64,000 nt of DNA from Rhodanobacter sp. A1T4 (lineage in GTDB: Bacteria; Pseudomonadota; Gammaproteobacteria; Xanthomonadales; Rhodanobacteraceae): positions 1-64,000 of the forward strand of contig NZ_JACHCP010000004.1 in the NCBI RefSeq assembly GCF_014207185.1, given 5' to 3'. The translations under genes and the position numbers were made by a program. Positions 30,799 through 38,702 of the stretch are shown here, in pieces (the first letter of the stretch is position 1; the number at the start of each line of letters is the position of its first letter). The notes beneath the pieces were generated by a model. That model was not told the origin of the DNA and did not search any database. It saw nothing but the letters and a program-made list of their open reading frames with translations.

Positions 30799-31246
30799 GG
30801 ATTCCTCGTGGTTATCCAGTGTAGTCGGGATGCTTTCGGAACCACGAAACGATGGCTGTCTAGTCAGGTAAAAACCTTTCCATTGAGCTTGCGTGCACGA
30901 GCTGCCCGACTATCGAGAAATCTGGGCTAAGTGACTCTGGTTGGTGAGGTTTTATGCTTATCCACAAGAGCTGTGGATAAGTCTGTGGATGCAAAGGGGA
31001 GCGCAGCCTTCTAGGCGCGCCGTAGCGCCCTTCGGGACAACTTGACCAAGTTTTCATCAAGGAAAAAATATGTTTTTAATCAATTGTTTGCAAACACGCG
31101 TCATCAACTGTTCACGCAATTGACAAAGAGCTTTCATGTTGCTTGACAGCCCGGTGACGCTGTGCAAAACCCCATTCCAAGAGCTGCTGGGTGGCTTGGC
31201 GTAACAGGTTAAGTCGCCCCAAGCAGTTGTGCGCGGACTTCACTCT
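30799..31246. other. Gene-free gap with DnaA boxes and an AT-rich stretch
   Basis: 448 bases between the start of priA and the end of the DUF3667 gene. It holds three DnaA-box-like sites (30958-30992), a short inverted repeat AACTTG/CAAGTT near 31040, and an AT-rich segment (about 31058-31095). TTGACA-like hexamers near 31118 and 31143 point to the plus strand, where no gene follows. No coding region is convincing. Confidence 0.55.
30958..30992. promoter_or_regulatory. DnaA-box cluster (two consensus boxes in inverted orientation, one weaker)
   Basis: TTATCCACA at 30958-30966 and its exact inverse TGTGGATAA at 30972-30980 are perfect matches to the DnaA box consensus TTATNCACA; TGTGGATGC at 30984-30992 is a weaker third. 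Their density in 35 bases is unlikely by chance. Roles could be DnaA-dependent control of priA, a DnaA titration or reactivation site, or part of an origin region. Confidence 0.7.
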
Positions 31247-32443
31247 TCAATGCGCCAAACCCAGTACGAAAGCGATGATCAGGGCAAACAGCAGCAGCCA
31301 GCAGTAGCACCAGCCGATAAAAAGGTATTTCAGCACCGTCATCGGCCAGCCTTGTCGATAAACCCGCTTCTGCATGATCAGCAGATAGATCGGAATCCAC
31401 CAGAACAGCAGGATTTCCACCCAATCGAGCGTTATCGCCATCCATGCGCCATGCGGCTTCAGCCAGGTGGACAACATGCCTGCCAGCAAGATCAGCAGCA
31501 GGCTGAGAAACAGGAACGCGTGGCTGTGCAGGGCAACGATCAAATGCTCCATGTAGAGCCGGCGGCGAAAGACATAGAACAGCGCAAGCATCGCCGCAAA
31601 GATCGGGATCAGCACGAACATCGTCTGCGGCAGTGTGCCAAAGACGCCATTGATCATGCGCTGCTTGGCTTCCTCACTCGATCTCGCATCGCCATGCTTG
31701 TACGTCCGCCAGTTGGCGAGGGCACGCGTCGCCCAGAGCGTCAGTCGCTCGTTGACCATGTCCGGCAGCCATGCGATGTGGAATGGCTCCGACATGTGGC
31801 CGGAGTTATCCATGCCATCGGGAAAGGGCTCGTTGTCGTCGTCTTTTGAAGCTGCCACCGCCGGCGCAGCGATCGAAGCGGCGGACATGGGGGCCGCACC
31901 CAGATCAGTCAGTCGCTTGTTGGCGGCCTGACGCATCTTCTGTTCGCTGAGAGCCAATTCCGTGGCGGCGTACTTGGGCACGACCTCGTAGTTCCGAATC
32001 TTCTCCATGTTGTCGAGTTCGATACGCAGTTCCTCGCGTACCTCGGCCGGTGTGTCCGCATCCTTGAACAGGTCGTTTTTAAGATGGGTCTGCGGCTGGA
32101 TGCTGGCGAGGCTGCGCGAAGCCATGTTGTCCAAGGCCAGGTGAAATACGAAGAAAGCCAGCACGCAGAGTACGAACATCAACCGGAACGGCGCGATGTA
32201 GCGCACGCGCCGGCCGCTGAAATATTCCAGGGTCAGAAAGCCAGGCTTGAGCAGTAGTGGCGGCAGCGTGTGCACGATGCGACCGTCGATGTGCAGCAGG
32301 GTTTCCACCGTTTCCTCGATCATGCCGTGCATCGGCTTGATCACACTGTGGATCGACTGGCCGCATTCGTGGCAGAACTCGCCCTGCATGGCCGTGCCGC
32401 AATTGGCGCAGTGCTGCCCTTCGTAGCTGTTGAGCTGCTTCAT
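31247..32443 (-). CDS. DUF3667 membrane protein with N-terminal zinc ribbon
   Basis: 398 residues from MKQLNSYEGQHC. An N-terminal zinc ribbon (CANCGTAMQGEFCHECGQ, two CxxC knuckles) is followed by HGMIEETVETLLHIDGRIVHTLPPLLLKPG, the DUF3667 signature, one membrane helix near residue 90, a long soluble middle region with Ala/Ser-rich linker, and four hydrophobic segments at the C-terminus. Function unknown; the zinc ribbon faces the cytosol if the usual topology applies. The frame is open upstream to 32701, but that part overlaps the divergent MATE gene and is not family-like. Divergent from the norM-like gene. Confidence 0.82.
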   Translation of the reverse strand: MKQLNSYEGQHCANCGTAMQGEFCHECGQSIHSVIKPMHGMIEETVETLLHIDGRIVHTLPPLLLKPGFLTLEYFSGRRVRYIAPFRLMFVLCVLAFFVFHLALDNMASRSLASIQPQTHLKNDLFKDADTPAEVREELRIELDNMEKIRNYEVVPKYAATELALSEQKMRQAANKRLTDLGAAPMSAASIAAPAVAASKDDDNEPFPDGMDNSGHMSEPFHIAWLPDMVNERLTLWATRALANWRTYKHGDARSSEEAKQRMINGVFGTLPQTMFVLIPIFAAMLALFYVFRRRLYMEHLIVALHSHAFLFLSLLLILLAGMLSTWLKPHGAWMAITLDWVEILLFWWIPIYLLIMQKRVYRQGWPMTVLKYLFIGWCYCWLLLFALIIAFVLGLAH

Positions 32444-32554
32444 TGAATCCCCATCCGGTCCCATCCGGCGCAATGGCGATCTTTGCACAGGCGGCGTAAA
32501 CAGCCCACTCCTATGGCTCGGGTAGAATGCGTCGCTCATGAATACACGACGTCG

Positions 32555-33958
32555 ATGAAACCCTTCCGTCCCGAACGCGTGCGCCTGATGCACGAGATGC
32601 GTGCCACGGTGCGCCTTGCGCTGCCGTTGGTGCTGGCCCAGCTGGCGGCGATCGGCAGCAACGTGATCGATACGGTGTTGGCGGGCCATTTCAGCAAGCA
32701 TGTGCTTGCTGCAGTAGCTGTAGGTGCCAATATCTGGTCGCTGGTAATCGTCAGCGGCATCGGCATGATGATGGCGGTGCCACCGTGGGTGGCCCAGCTT
32801 GATGGCGCCGGCCGGAGGCTCGAGGTAGGCGCGGTATTTCGCCAGGCGCTATGGCTGGCGTTCGGCATGGGTGTGCTGCTGTGGTTCGCGGTGCGTCATG
32901 CCATGCCGTTGATCGAGCTGATGGGCGTGACGCCAAGCCTGCGCCAGGATGTGCAGGCGTTTCTGCTGGCGATCAGCTGGGGAGCGCCTGCACTCACTTG
33001 TTACTTCGCATTGCGCGGTTTGTCCGAGGGGCTGTCGCTGACTCGCCCATCGATGTATTTCAGCCTGGGTGGTTTGGCATTGCTGGTGCCGCTGGGTTAC
33101 GTGCTGATGTTCGGCAAGTTCGGTTTGTCGCCGCAGGGCGCGCACGGCTGCGGCATGGCCACCGCTGCGGTGCTTTGGATCGAGATGTTGGGCCTTGGCA
33201 TCTATGTGCTGCGGCATCCCAACTATCGCGGCCTGGGGCTAGTCGATCATTTCGAATGGCCGCACCTACGGCGGATTGCTGCGCTGGCGCATGTCGGTCT
33301 GCCGATGGCGGTAACGCTGTTGGCCGAAGCCGGGCTATTCGTGGCGACAGCGCTGATCATCAGCTCGCTGGGCGAAGGTGTGATCGCCAGCCATCAGGTG
33401 GCGATCAATATTGCTTCGCTGTTTTTCATGATCCCGCTGGGGCTGGCGATGGCGATTACCGTACGGGTGGGCAATGCGGTAGGCCGCGGTGATGCGCGCG
33501 GCGTGCGTTATGCGGGGTTTTGCGGCATCGGTTTGACGCTGGGCACGCAGCTGGTTTCGGCCGCGCTGATGCTGAGTCTGCCGCACTTCATCGCCTCGCT
33601 GTACACACATGACCCCAAGGTCATTGCGCTGGCGGTACAGCTGATCATGCTGGCCGGACTGTTTCAGTTTTCCGACGGTATCCAGGTGGCATCCAATGGC
33701 GCGCTGCGCGGTCTCAAGGACACCCGCGTGCCGATGGCGATCACCCTGTTTGCCTACTGGATGATCGGCATGCCGCTGGGCTGGTGGCTGACGTTTCGGC
33801 AGGGCATGGGTGCCCGTGGCATGTGGGTAGGGTTGATCGCCGGCTTGTCGGTCGCCGCGGTGATGTTGTTCGTGCGATTCTGGCGCAGCGCGTGGCGCGA
33901 GCGCTGGCAGCATGCCGCAGTGACCGAGCCGGCCTTACCCGCTACGCTTGGCCACTGA
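32555..33958 (+). CDS. NorM-like MATE multidrug efflux protein
   Basis: 467 residues from MKPFRPERVRLMHEMRAT, 12 membrane segments. It has the NorM pattern: ALPLVLAQLAAIGSNVIDTVLAGH in helix 1, PPWVAQLDGAGR between helices, and ASNGALRGLKDTRVPM in the C-terminal half. NorM proteins exchange Na+ or H+ for cationic drugs. Core-like base composition separates it from the MATE gene at 2836. The frame extends to 32483, but the start at 32555 gives the normal N-terminus. It is followed 43 bases later by sppA. Confidence 0.9.
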   Translation: MKPFRPERVRLMHEMRATVRLALPLVLAQLAAIGSNVIDTVLAGHFSKHVLAAVAVGANIWSLVIVSGIGMMMAVPPWVAQLDGAGRRLEVGAVFRQALWLAFGMGVLLWFAVRHAMPLIELMGVTPSLRQDVQAFLLAISWGAPALTCYFALRGLSEGLSLTRPSMYFSLGGLALLVPLGYVLMFGKFGLSPQGAHGCGMATAAVLWIEMLGLGIYVLRHPNYRGLGLVDHFEWPHLRRIAALAHVGLPMAVTLLAEAGLFVATALIISSLGEGVIASHQVAINIASLFFMIPLGLAMAITVRVGNAVGRGDARGVRYAGFCGIGLTLGTQLVSAALMLSLPHFIASLYTHDPKVIALAVQLIMLAGLFQFSDGIQVASNGALRGLKDTRVPMAITLFAYWMIGMPLGWWLTFRQGMGARGMWVGLIAGLSVAAVMLFVRFWRSAWRERWQHAAVTEPALPATLGH

Positions 33959-34001
33959 GCCCACCGATCATTCATTCCATTACTCCACACGAGCAGCACG
34001 C

Positions 34002-35888
34002 ATGACGCCACCTCTGCCGCCCCGCCGTCCACGCGGTTTCTGGGCTTTTATCCGCACGTTTGGGCGCGGCATCAATATCGTGCGGTTGGTGATTATCAAT
34101 CTGCTGTTTTTCAGCTTTCTATTTGTGCTGGTGGTGGCGATTATTGGCATTGCCGCCGGCGGAAGCGCGGGGCGTACATCGCGCACGCTGCAGAACGATA
34201 GCGTGCTGGTGCTCAAGCCGCAGGGGCAACTGGTCGAGCAGTACAGCATCGATCCGCTGCAGCGTACGCTGGACAGTTTCTCCGGCAACGAGCCGAAGCA
34301 GGTTCAGGTACGCGATCTGGTTGGAGCGATCGACGCGGCAGCGAAGGACAAGCGCATCACCCGCATTCTGCTGATGCCGGACGATCTGCAGGGCGGCGGC
34401 TTTGCCGCGCTACGCGAGGTCGGCGCAGCGCTGGATCGCTTCCGCGCAAGCGGCAAGCCGGTGATCGCGTGGGCGGTGAACTTTGATCAGAGCCAGTACT
34501 ACCTGGCCGCGCACGCCGATCGTCTGTTGGTCGATCCGCAGGGCGGCGTGATGCTGACCGGTCTGGCCGATTACCGCCTCTTCTATAAAGGCCTGCTCGA
34601 CAAACTTGGCGTCGACGTGCATTTGTTCCGTGTCGGTCAGTTCAAGAGTGCAGCCGAGCCATACATACTCGAACAGGCTTCGCCGGAATCGAAGCAGGCG
34701 GACAGCTACTGGATGGGCGGCTTGTGGGACGAGTATCTCGCCGAGGTTGGCGCCTTGCGCAAGATTGAGCCAGCCGCGCTGCGCGCCGACATCGACAACC
34801 TGCCGCAGACCATCATGAGTACGCAGGGTGATCTGGCCCAGCTGGCCTTGAACGAACACCTGATTGACGGTCTGGCCACACGTGCCGAACTGATTTCGAT
34901 GCTGCGCAAGGAAGGTGTGCCGGCCGACGACAAGGGTCGCAGCTTCCGCCAGGTCGACCAGACGCGATACCTCGCCAGTCAGTCCAGCACGACCAGCGTA
35001 TTCGATCCGGGCGTGGCGATCGTGGTGGCCGAAGGCGAGATCGCCAGCGGCAAGCAATCACCGGGTTCGATCGGGGGCGAGTCCACCGCCGCGCTGATCC
35101 GCACCGCGCGCGAGGACCGCAAGACCAAGGCGCTGGTGCTGCGCGTCAACTCGCCCGGCGGCGAAGTATTTGCGGCCGAGCAGATCCGTCGCGAAATACA
35201 ACTGACCCGCGAGGCCGGTATTCCGGTTGTGGTCTCGATGGGCGATGTGGCGGCCAGTGGCGGCTACTGGATCTCGATGAACGCCAACAAGATCTTTGCC
35301 GAACCAAACACCATTACCGGCTCGATCGGCATCTTCGGTCTTTATTACTCGATACCCAATACGCTGGCCAAGTTCGGGGTGCAGAGCGATGGTGTGGCGA
35401 CCGGACCAATGGCCGGCGCGTTCGACATCACCCGCGCGCTCGACCCGAAAGTCGGCGCAGTGATCCAGGCGATCATCAACAAGGGCTACCACGACTTTGT
35501 CGGCAACGTGGCCAAGGCGCGCGGCAAAAGCTACGAGTCGATCGACGCGATTGCGCAGGGCCGCGTGTGGACCGGACAGCAGGCGCTCGATCGCGGCTTG
35601 GTCGATCAGCTGGGAGGGCTGAACAATGCCGTGGCGGATGCTGCCAGTCTCGCTAAGCTGGACGCTGACTATCCTGTCCGTTACGTCGAGCCACCACAGG
35701 GTAGCTTCCAGCGTTTTCTGATCGGTCTTAACCAGAGTGCCAGCGTGCGCATCCTGCAGTCGTGGGGTGTGCACCTGCCGAGTTGGGTCGCCGAACTGCC
35801 GGCGCTGTCACCGGAGCTGCAGTTGCTGCGCAACGCCAAGGCGGGTACGCCCAATATTTATGCGGACTGCCTTTGCAGTCCGCATTAA
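34002..35888 (+). CDS. sppA: Signal peptide peptidase SppA, 67-kDa type
   Basis: 628 residues from MTPPLPPRRPRG. A single N-terminal membrane anchor (about residues 30-55) precedes two tandem ClpP-like S49 domains, the long form found in E. coli. The catalytic Lys lies in the first domain (RVGQFKSAAEP, near K215) and the nucleophile Ser in the second (AASGGYWIS, near S419), matching the unusual split Ser/Lys dyad. It degrades cleaved signal peptides in the inner membrane. The reading frame begins earlier (33948) inside the MATE gene end, but those residues are not family-like. Confidence 0.93.
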   Translation: MTPPLPPRRPRGFWAFIRTFGRGINIVRLVIINLLFFSFLFVLVVAIIGIAAGGSAGRTSRTLQNDSVLVLKPQGQLVEQYSIDPLQRTLDSFSGNEPKQVQVRDLVGAIDAAAKDKRITRILLMPDDLQGGGFAALREVGAALDRFRASGKPVIAWAVNFDQSQYYLAAHADRLLVDPQGGVMLTGLADYRLFYKGLLDKLGVDVHLFRVGQFKSAAEPYILEQASPESKQADSYWMGGLWDEYLAEVGALRKIEPAALRADIDNLPQTIMSTQGDLAQLALNEHLIDGLATRAELISMLRKEGVPADDKGRSFRQVDQTRYLASQSSTTSVFDPGVAIVVAEGEIASGKQSPGSIGGESTAALIRTAREDRKTKALVLRVNSPGGEVFAAEQIRREIQLTREAGIPVVVSMGDVAASGGYWISMNANKIFAEPNTITGSIGIFGLYYSIPNTLAKFGVQSDGVATGPMAGAFDITRALDPKVGAVIQAIINKGYHDFVGNVAKARGKSYESIDAIAQGRVWTGQQALDRGLVDQLGGLNNAVADAASLAKLDADYPVRYVEPPQGSFQRFLIGLNQSASVRILQSWGVHLPSWVAELPALSPELQLLRNAKAGTPNIYADCLCSPH

Positions 35889-35900
35889 ACCAAAGACTTC

Positions 35901-35929
35901 AGCGAGAGCGGGTTAACCGCACTCTCGCT
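35901..35929. terminator. Hairpin downstream of sppA
   Basis: AGCGAGAG (35901-35908) and CTCTCGCT (35922-35929) enclose a second pairing GCGG/CCGC. It lies between the convergent sppA and small lipoprotein genes. No U-tract follows on either strand, so it is only a candidate terminator. Confidence 0.45.
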
Positions 35930-35939
35930 CAAAGCCCAG

Positions 35940-36143
35940 TTATTGCTGCTGCGCTTCGATCTGCTTGCGTTGTTGCTCGGCCTGCTTGTCGACGGTTTTC
36001 TGCACGTCCTTCGCACGCTGCTCTTCCGCGCGCATGGCGTCGAACGGCGTAGCGACCGGTGGGGCCTTGGCAATGGGGTCGGGTGGCTTGTTGGAACAGG
36101 CGCCAAGAGCAACGACGCAGAGCAAGATTGATAGCAGCTTCAT
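35940..36143 (-). CDS. Small lipoprotein (67 aa)
   Basis: 67 residues. The N-terminus MKLLSILLCVVALGACSNKPP is a lipoprotein signal peptide with lipobox LGAC, so the mature protein would begin with Cys16 and be membrane anchored. The rest is Pro-rich and then a charged Glu/Gln/Lys-rich stretch likely to form a helix or coiled coil (AEEQRAKDVQKTVDKQAEQQRK). No named family was recognised; it resembles the many short entericidin- or Lpp-like lipoproteins only in size and layout. Confidence 0.7.
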   Translation of the reverse strand: MKLLSILLCVVALGACSNKPPDPIAKAPPVATPFDAMRAEEQRAKDVQKTVDKQAEQQRKQIEAQQQ

Positions 36144-36264
36144 GAGACTTCTCGCGCGTGGTTGAAGTGCCGAGTGTCCTGCGCTAGGCGCGCCCAGGCA
36201 AGGCGTCGTTCTGATCAGTCACCAAACCGATGCACCTTGGCTGCGGACGCTTTAAGCTGCTCGC

Positions 36265-37047
36265 ATGAACAGCCGCACCGATGCCTGGCAACTGCAAGGC
36301 CATACCGCCCTGATCACCGGTGCCAGCAAGGGCATCGGCTACGCTGCCGCGCGCGAACTGGCCGGGCTCGGTGCCGATCTGCTGCTGGTAGCGCGCGATC
36401 CGGATTATCTCGAACAGGTGATGGTGGAGCTTGCCGATGATTTCCCCGACGTCGAGGTACTGGCCTTCGGCGCCGACCTGACGCAAGCCGAAGAGCGCCT
36501 CGCCGTGTTCGACTGGATCGCCGATCTCGGCGCGCCGCTGTCGCTGCTGGTCAACAATGCCGGCGGCAATCAGCCGCTGGCGACGCTGGATTACCGCAGC
36601 GACGAATGCCGCCAGATATTCGAACAGAATGTCTTTTCCGCCTTCGAGATGTGTCGGTTGGCGCATCCGCAACTGGTGCAACATGCGAATGCGGCGATCG
36701 TCAACGTCGGTTCTGTTTCCGGCATCACGCATGTGCGTACTGGTTCGGCCTACGGCATGAGCAAGGCGGCACTGCATCAGCTCACGCGCAATCTCGCCGC
36801 CGAGTGGGCGGTTGATGGCATTCGTGTCAATGCGGTGGCGCCTTGGTATATCCGCACGCAGCGCTCGGAGCCCGCGCTGGCAGATGTCGATTATCTGGAT
36901 GAGGTACTCGATCGCACGCCGCTCAAGCGGATCGGCGAGCCGGAGGAAGTGGCTGCCGCGATCGCCTTCCTGTGCTTACCTGCGGCTAGCTACATCACTG
37001 GCCAGGTGTTGGCGGTCGATGGCGGGTTTCTCAATTACGGGTTCTGA
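36265..37047 (+). CDS. Short-chain dehydrogenase/reductase (tropinone-reductase-like)
   Basis: 260 residues with all classical SDR motifs: cofactor loop TGASKGIG (about residues 19-26), NNAG (about 94-97), Ser-Tyr-Lys active site in GSVSGITHVRTGSAYGMSK (Tyr near 164), and the C-terminal DGG with YITGQVLAVDGGF. Arg after strand 2 (VARD) suggests NADP(H). It reduces or oxidises an alcohol/ketone substrate that cannot be predicted. It stands alone, flanked by a small lipoprotein gene and convergent degV. Confidence 0.9.
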   Translation: MNSRTDAWQLQGHTALITGASKGIGYAAARELAGLGADLLLVARDPDYLEQVMVELADDFPDVEVLAFGADLTQAEERLAVFDWIADLGAPLSLLVNNAGGNQPLATLDYRSDECRQIFEQNVFSAFEMCRLAHPQLVQHANAAIVNVGSVSGITHVRTGSAYGMSKAALHQLTRNLAAEWAVDGIRVNAVAPWYIRTQRSEPALADVDYLDEVLDRTPLKRIGEPEEVAAAIAFLCLPAASYITGQVLAVDGGFLNYGF

Positions 37048-37104
37048 ATCGTCGGTGGTCGCCGTGACGACGCGAAGCAGGCACTCAGGACCGCTCCGCG
37101 GACG

Positions 37105-38052
37105 CTAGAAATCCGCGACATGCTCTTCGGCAGCGAAACCAAGTGTCACTGCACCTTCGCCGACGTTGACCATGCCGGTGATGCTCATTGGAGCTTCCAT
37201 CAACTTGACGCCGCATTCCTGGCAAGCCGCCTGCAAGCCGGCGTAGCCCGGCAACGTCGGCAGCAGGCCGAGGTCCCCGCCGTAGCTCACGCATACAAAA
37301 GGTACGAGAAGGCCGGCGCGCACCCGTTGGGCGGCATAGGTGAATAGCGTTTCTGCACCGTGATCGAAACCGCGGACCTTGCCGACCGGGCCGGTTTCAC
37401 CGCGATAGCCGCGCAGGAGCGGTTTGATATCCAGCGCCGAACCCAGCACTGCACTGAACAAGCTCACGCTGTGGTCGTTCTTTTTCTTGGCGCGTGCGCG
37501 CAGGTAATAGAGGTCTCTCGGCAACATGTAGCCGTAGCTGTTGTTTGCAACGAAGGTCAGGCGCTCGCGGATAGCGGCGGGCTGTTCATTCGCCTCGATC
37601 ATTCGAGCCGCTTCATATACCGCCGGTGCCGAACCGGCAAAAATGTTGCGCGTATCAATGACGCGCATCATGAATGGCCCTGGCATCGAAGCGGCTTCCC
37701 GGACCTTTCGGTAGTTCTTCAGGATGGCAAAGCTCGCGCGATTCACATGCTCATTGATCGGGCTGCGCGTGGCCATGATCGTGAGGCAAAACAAGCAGTC
37801 TTGCTCGAGTACCAGCTTGCCCAGGAACAGGTCCTGTATCTCTTCAACGGAGCAAGGCTCTGTTTCTGCGGAGTGGCTGCGGCTGCCAAGACGACGATCG
37901 ATGAAGCGCTGCATCTCGGCCGGTTCGCGATCGTCCATGAACACTTCGCCATCCACCCGGACGGTGATCGGCATCACGAAGATATTGTGCTGCTGCAAAA
38001 AGGCCTGCGACAGATCGCAAGCTGCGTCGATAGCCAGACCCATTCGCATCAT
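37105..38052 (-). CDS. DegV-family fatty-acid-binding protein
   Basis: 315 residues. DegV pattern: LAIDAACDLS at the N-terminus (the Asp/Ser region that contacts the fatty acid), PITVRVDGEVFMDD, and the C-terminal lobe with EAPMSITGMVNVGEGAVTLGF. DegV/FakB proteins bind fatty acids, and in Gram-positive bacteria present them to the kinase FakA; no fakA is visible here. The gene starts with two adjacent Met codons (38052 and 38049) behind GGGGAAG, so the exact start is uncertain by one codon. Confidence 0.88.
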   Translation of the reverse strand: MMRMGLAIDAACDLSQAFLQQHNIFVMPITVRVDGEVFMDDREPAEMQRFIDRRLGSRSHSAETEPCSVEEIQDLFLGKLVLEQDCLFCLTIMATRSPINEHVNRASFAILKNYRKVREAASMPGPFMMRVIDTRNIFAGSAPAVYEAARMIEANEQPAAIRERLTFVANNSYGYMLPRDLYYLRARAKKKNDHSVSLFSAVLGSALDIKPLLRGYRGETGPVGKVRGFDHGAETLFTYAAQRVRAGLLVPFVCVSYGGDLGLLPTLPGYAGLQAACQECGVKLMEAPMSITGMVNVGEGAVTLGFAAEEHVADF

Positions 38053-38702
38053 GCTTCCCCATCATCAAAGGCAGGCGAAACATAGCATGTCATGTCATGC
38101 CGAGAGTGCAGGGGGAATGACCGCTCCGGGGTTGGTCAAGGGCCCAAGTAAATTCAACCCGTTCTGGATTTCAACGGTCAGTGGCATGCCGCCCGATCCG
38201 CTTTTGCGTGTCCTGTACTTTCAAATTGAGGTCGTACGGCACCCCGATCAGTCGATCAGATGCCTTGGGGAGGGGTGATTCCGAGCAGCTTGGTGTTGCC
38301 TAAGCCACTACCTGAGCCACTGCAACCCGAGTAACCAGTTGCTACGACAGATGGCGCCATGACGGGACAAGAAGGCTAATAAAAGGTTGTTAAACAAGGC
38401 CGTTCATGTACAAAAAATGTTGACAACGCGTAAAAGAGGCGTGATAAAGAAGCTCTGAGGGTGACGCTTCGTTAAACACGCGGTTCTGAATCTGGAGTGT
38501 TGGTGGTAACCGTAGAATGCGGTCTGCCAGCTGATTTGGGTGTGCGGAGTGTTCACGAAACGTTATTTGCCTGTTAGTATCGGGTCGAGTTTGTAGTTTG
38601 TGGTCGGGAATTCATTGGTCTAGGGGAACTTTAGGCCGAGTCGCGGTTTTTGGGCAGAACGTTTTCTGACCCATGGTGATAATTAATCGGAGGGTGTCGT
38701 TT
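38053..38702. promoter_or_regulatory. Promoter and long leader of the second TonB receptor
   Basis: 650 bases between divergent degV and the receptor. TTGACA at 38420-38425, a 17-base spacer and GATAAA at 38443-38448 make a good sigma-70 promoter. If used, the leader is about 250 bases long, with room for post-transcriptional control. GGAGGG at 38689-38694 is the ribosome site. No ORF in the gap is convincing. Confidence 0.55.
38420..38448 (+). promoter_or_regulatory. Predicted sigma-70 promoter of the receptor-sulfotransferase unit
   Basis: TTGACA (perfect -35) and GATAAA (four of six to TATAAT) with the optimal 17-base spacing, oriented towards the receptor. It is the best promoter match in this gap. 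Confidence 0.5.

Noticed and set aside
31118..31200. Plus-strand promoter-like TTGACA elements in the priA gap.
   Set aside because: No plus-strand gene follows before 32555 and no properly spaced -10 was found; a non-coding RNA is possible but unsupported.
30799..31246. Chromosomal replication origin.
   Set aside because: DnaA boxes are present, but dnaA, dnaN and gyrB are absent and only three boxes occur; kept as a DnaA-box cluster only.
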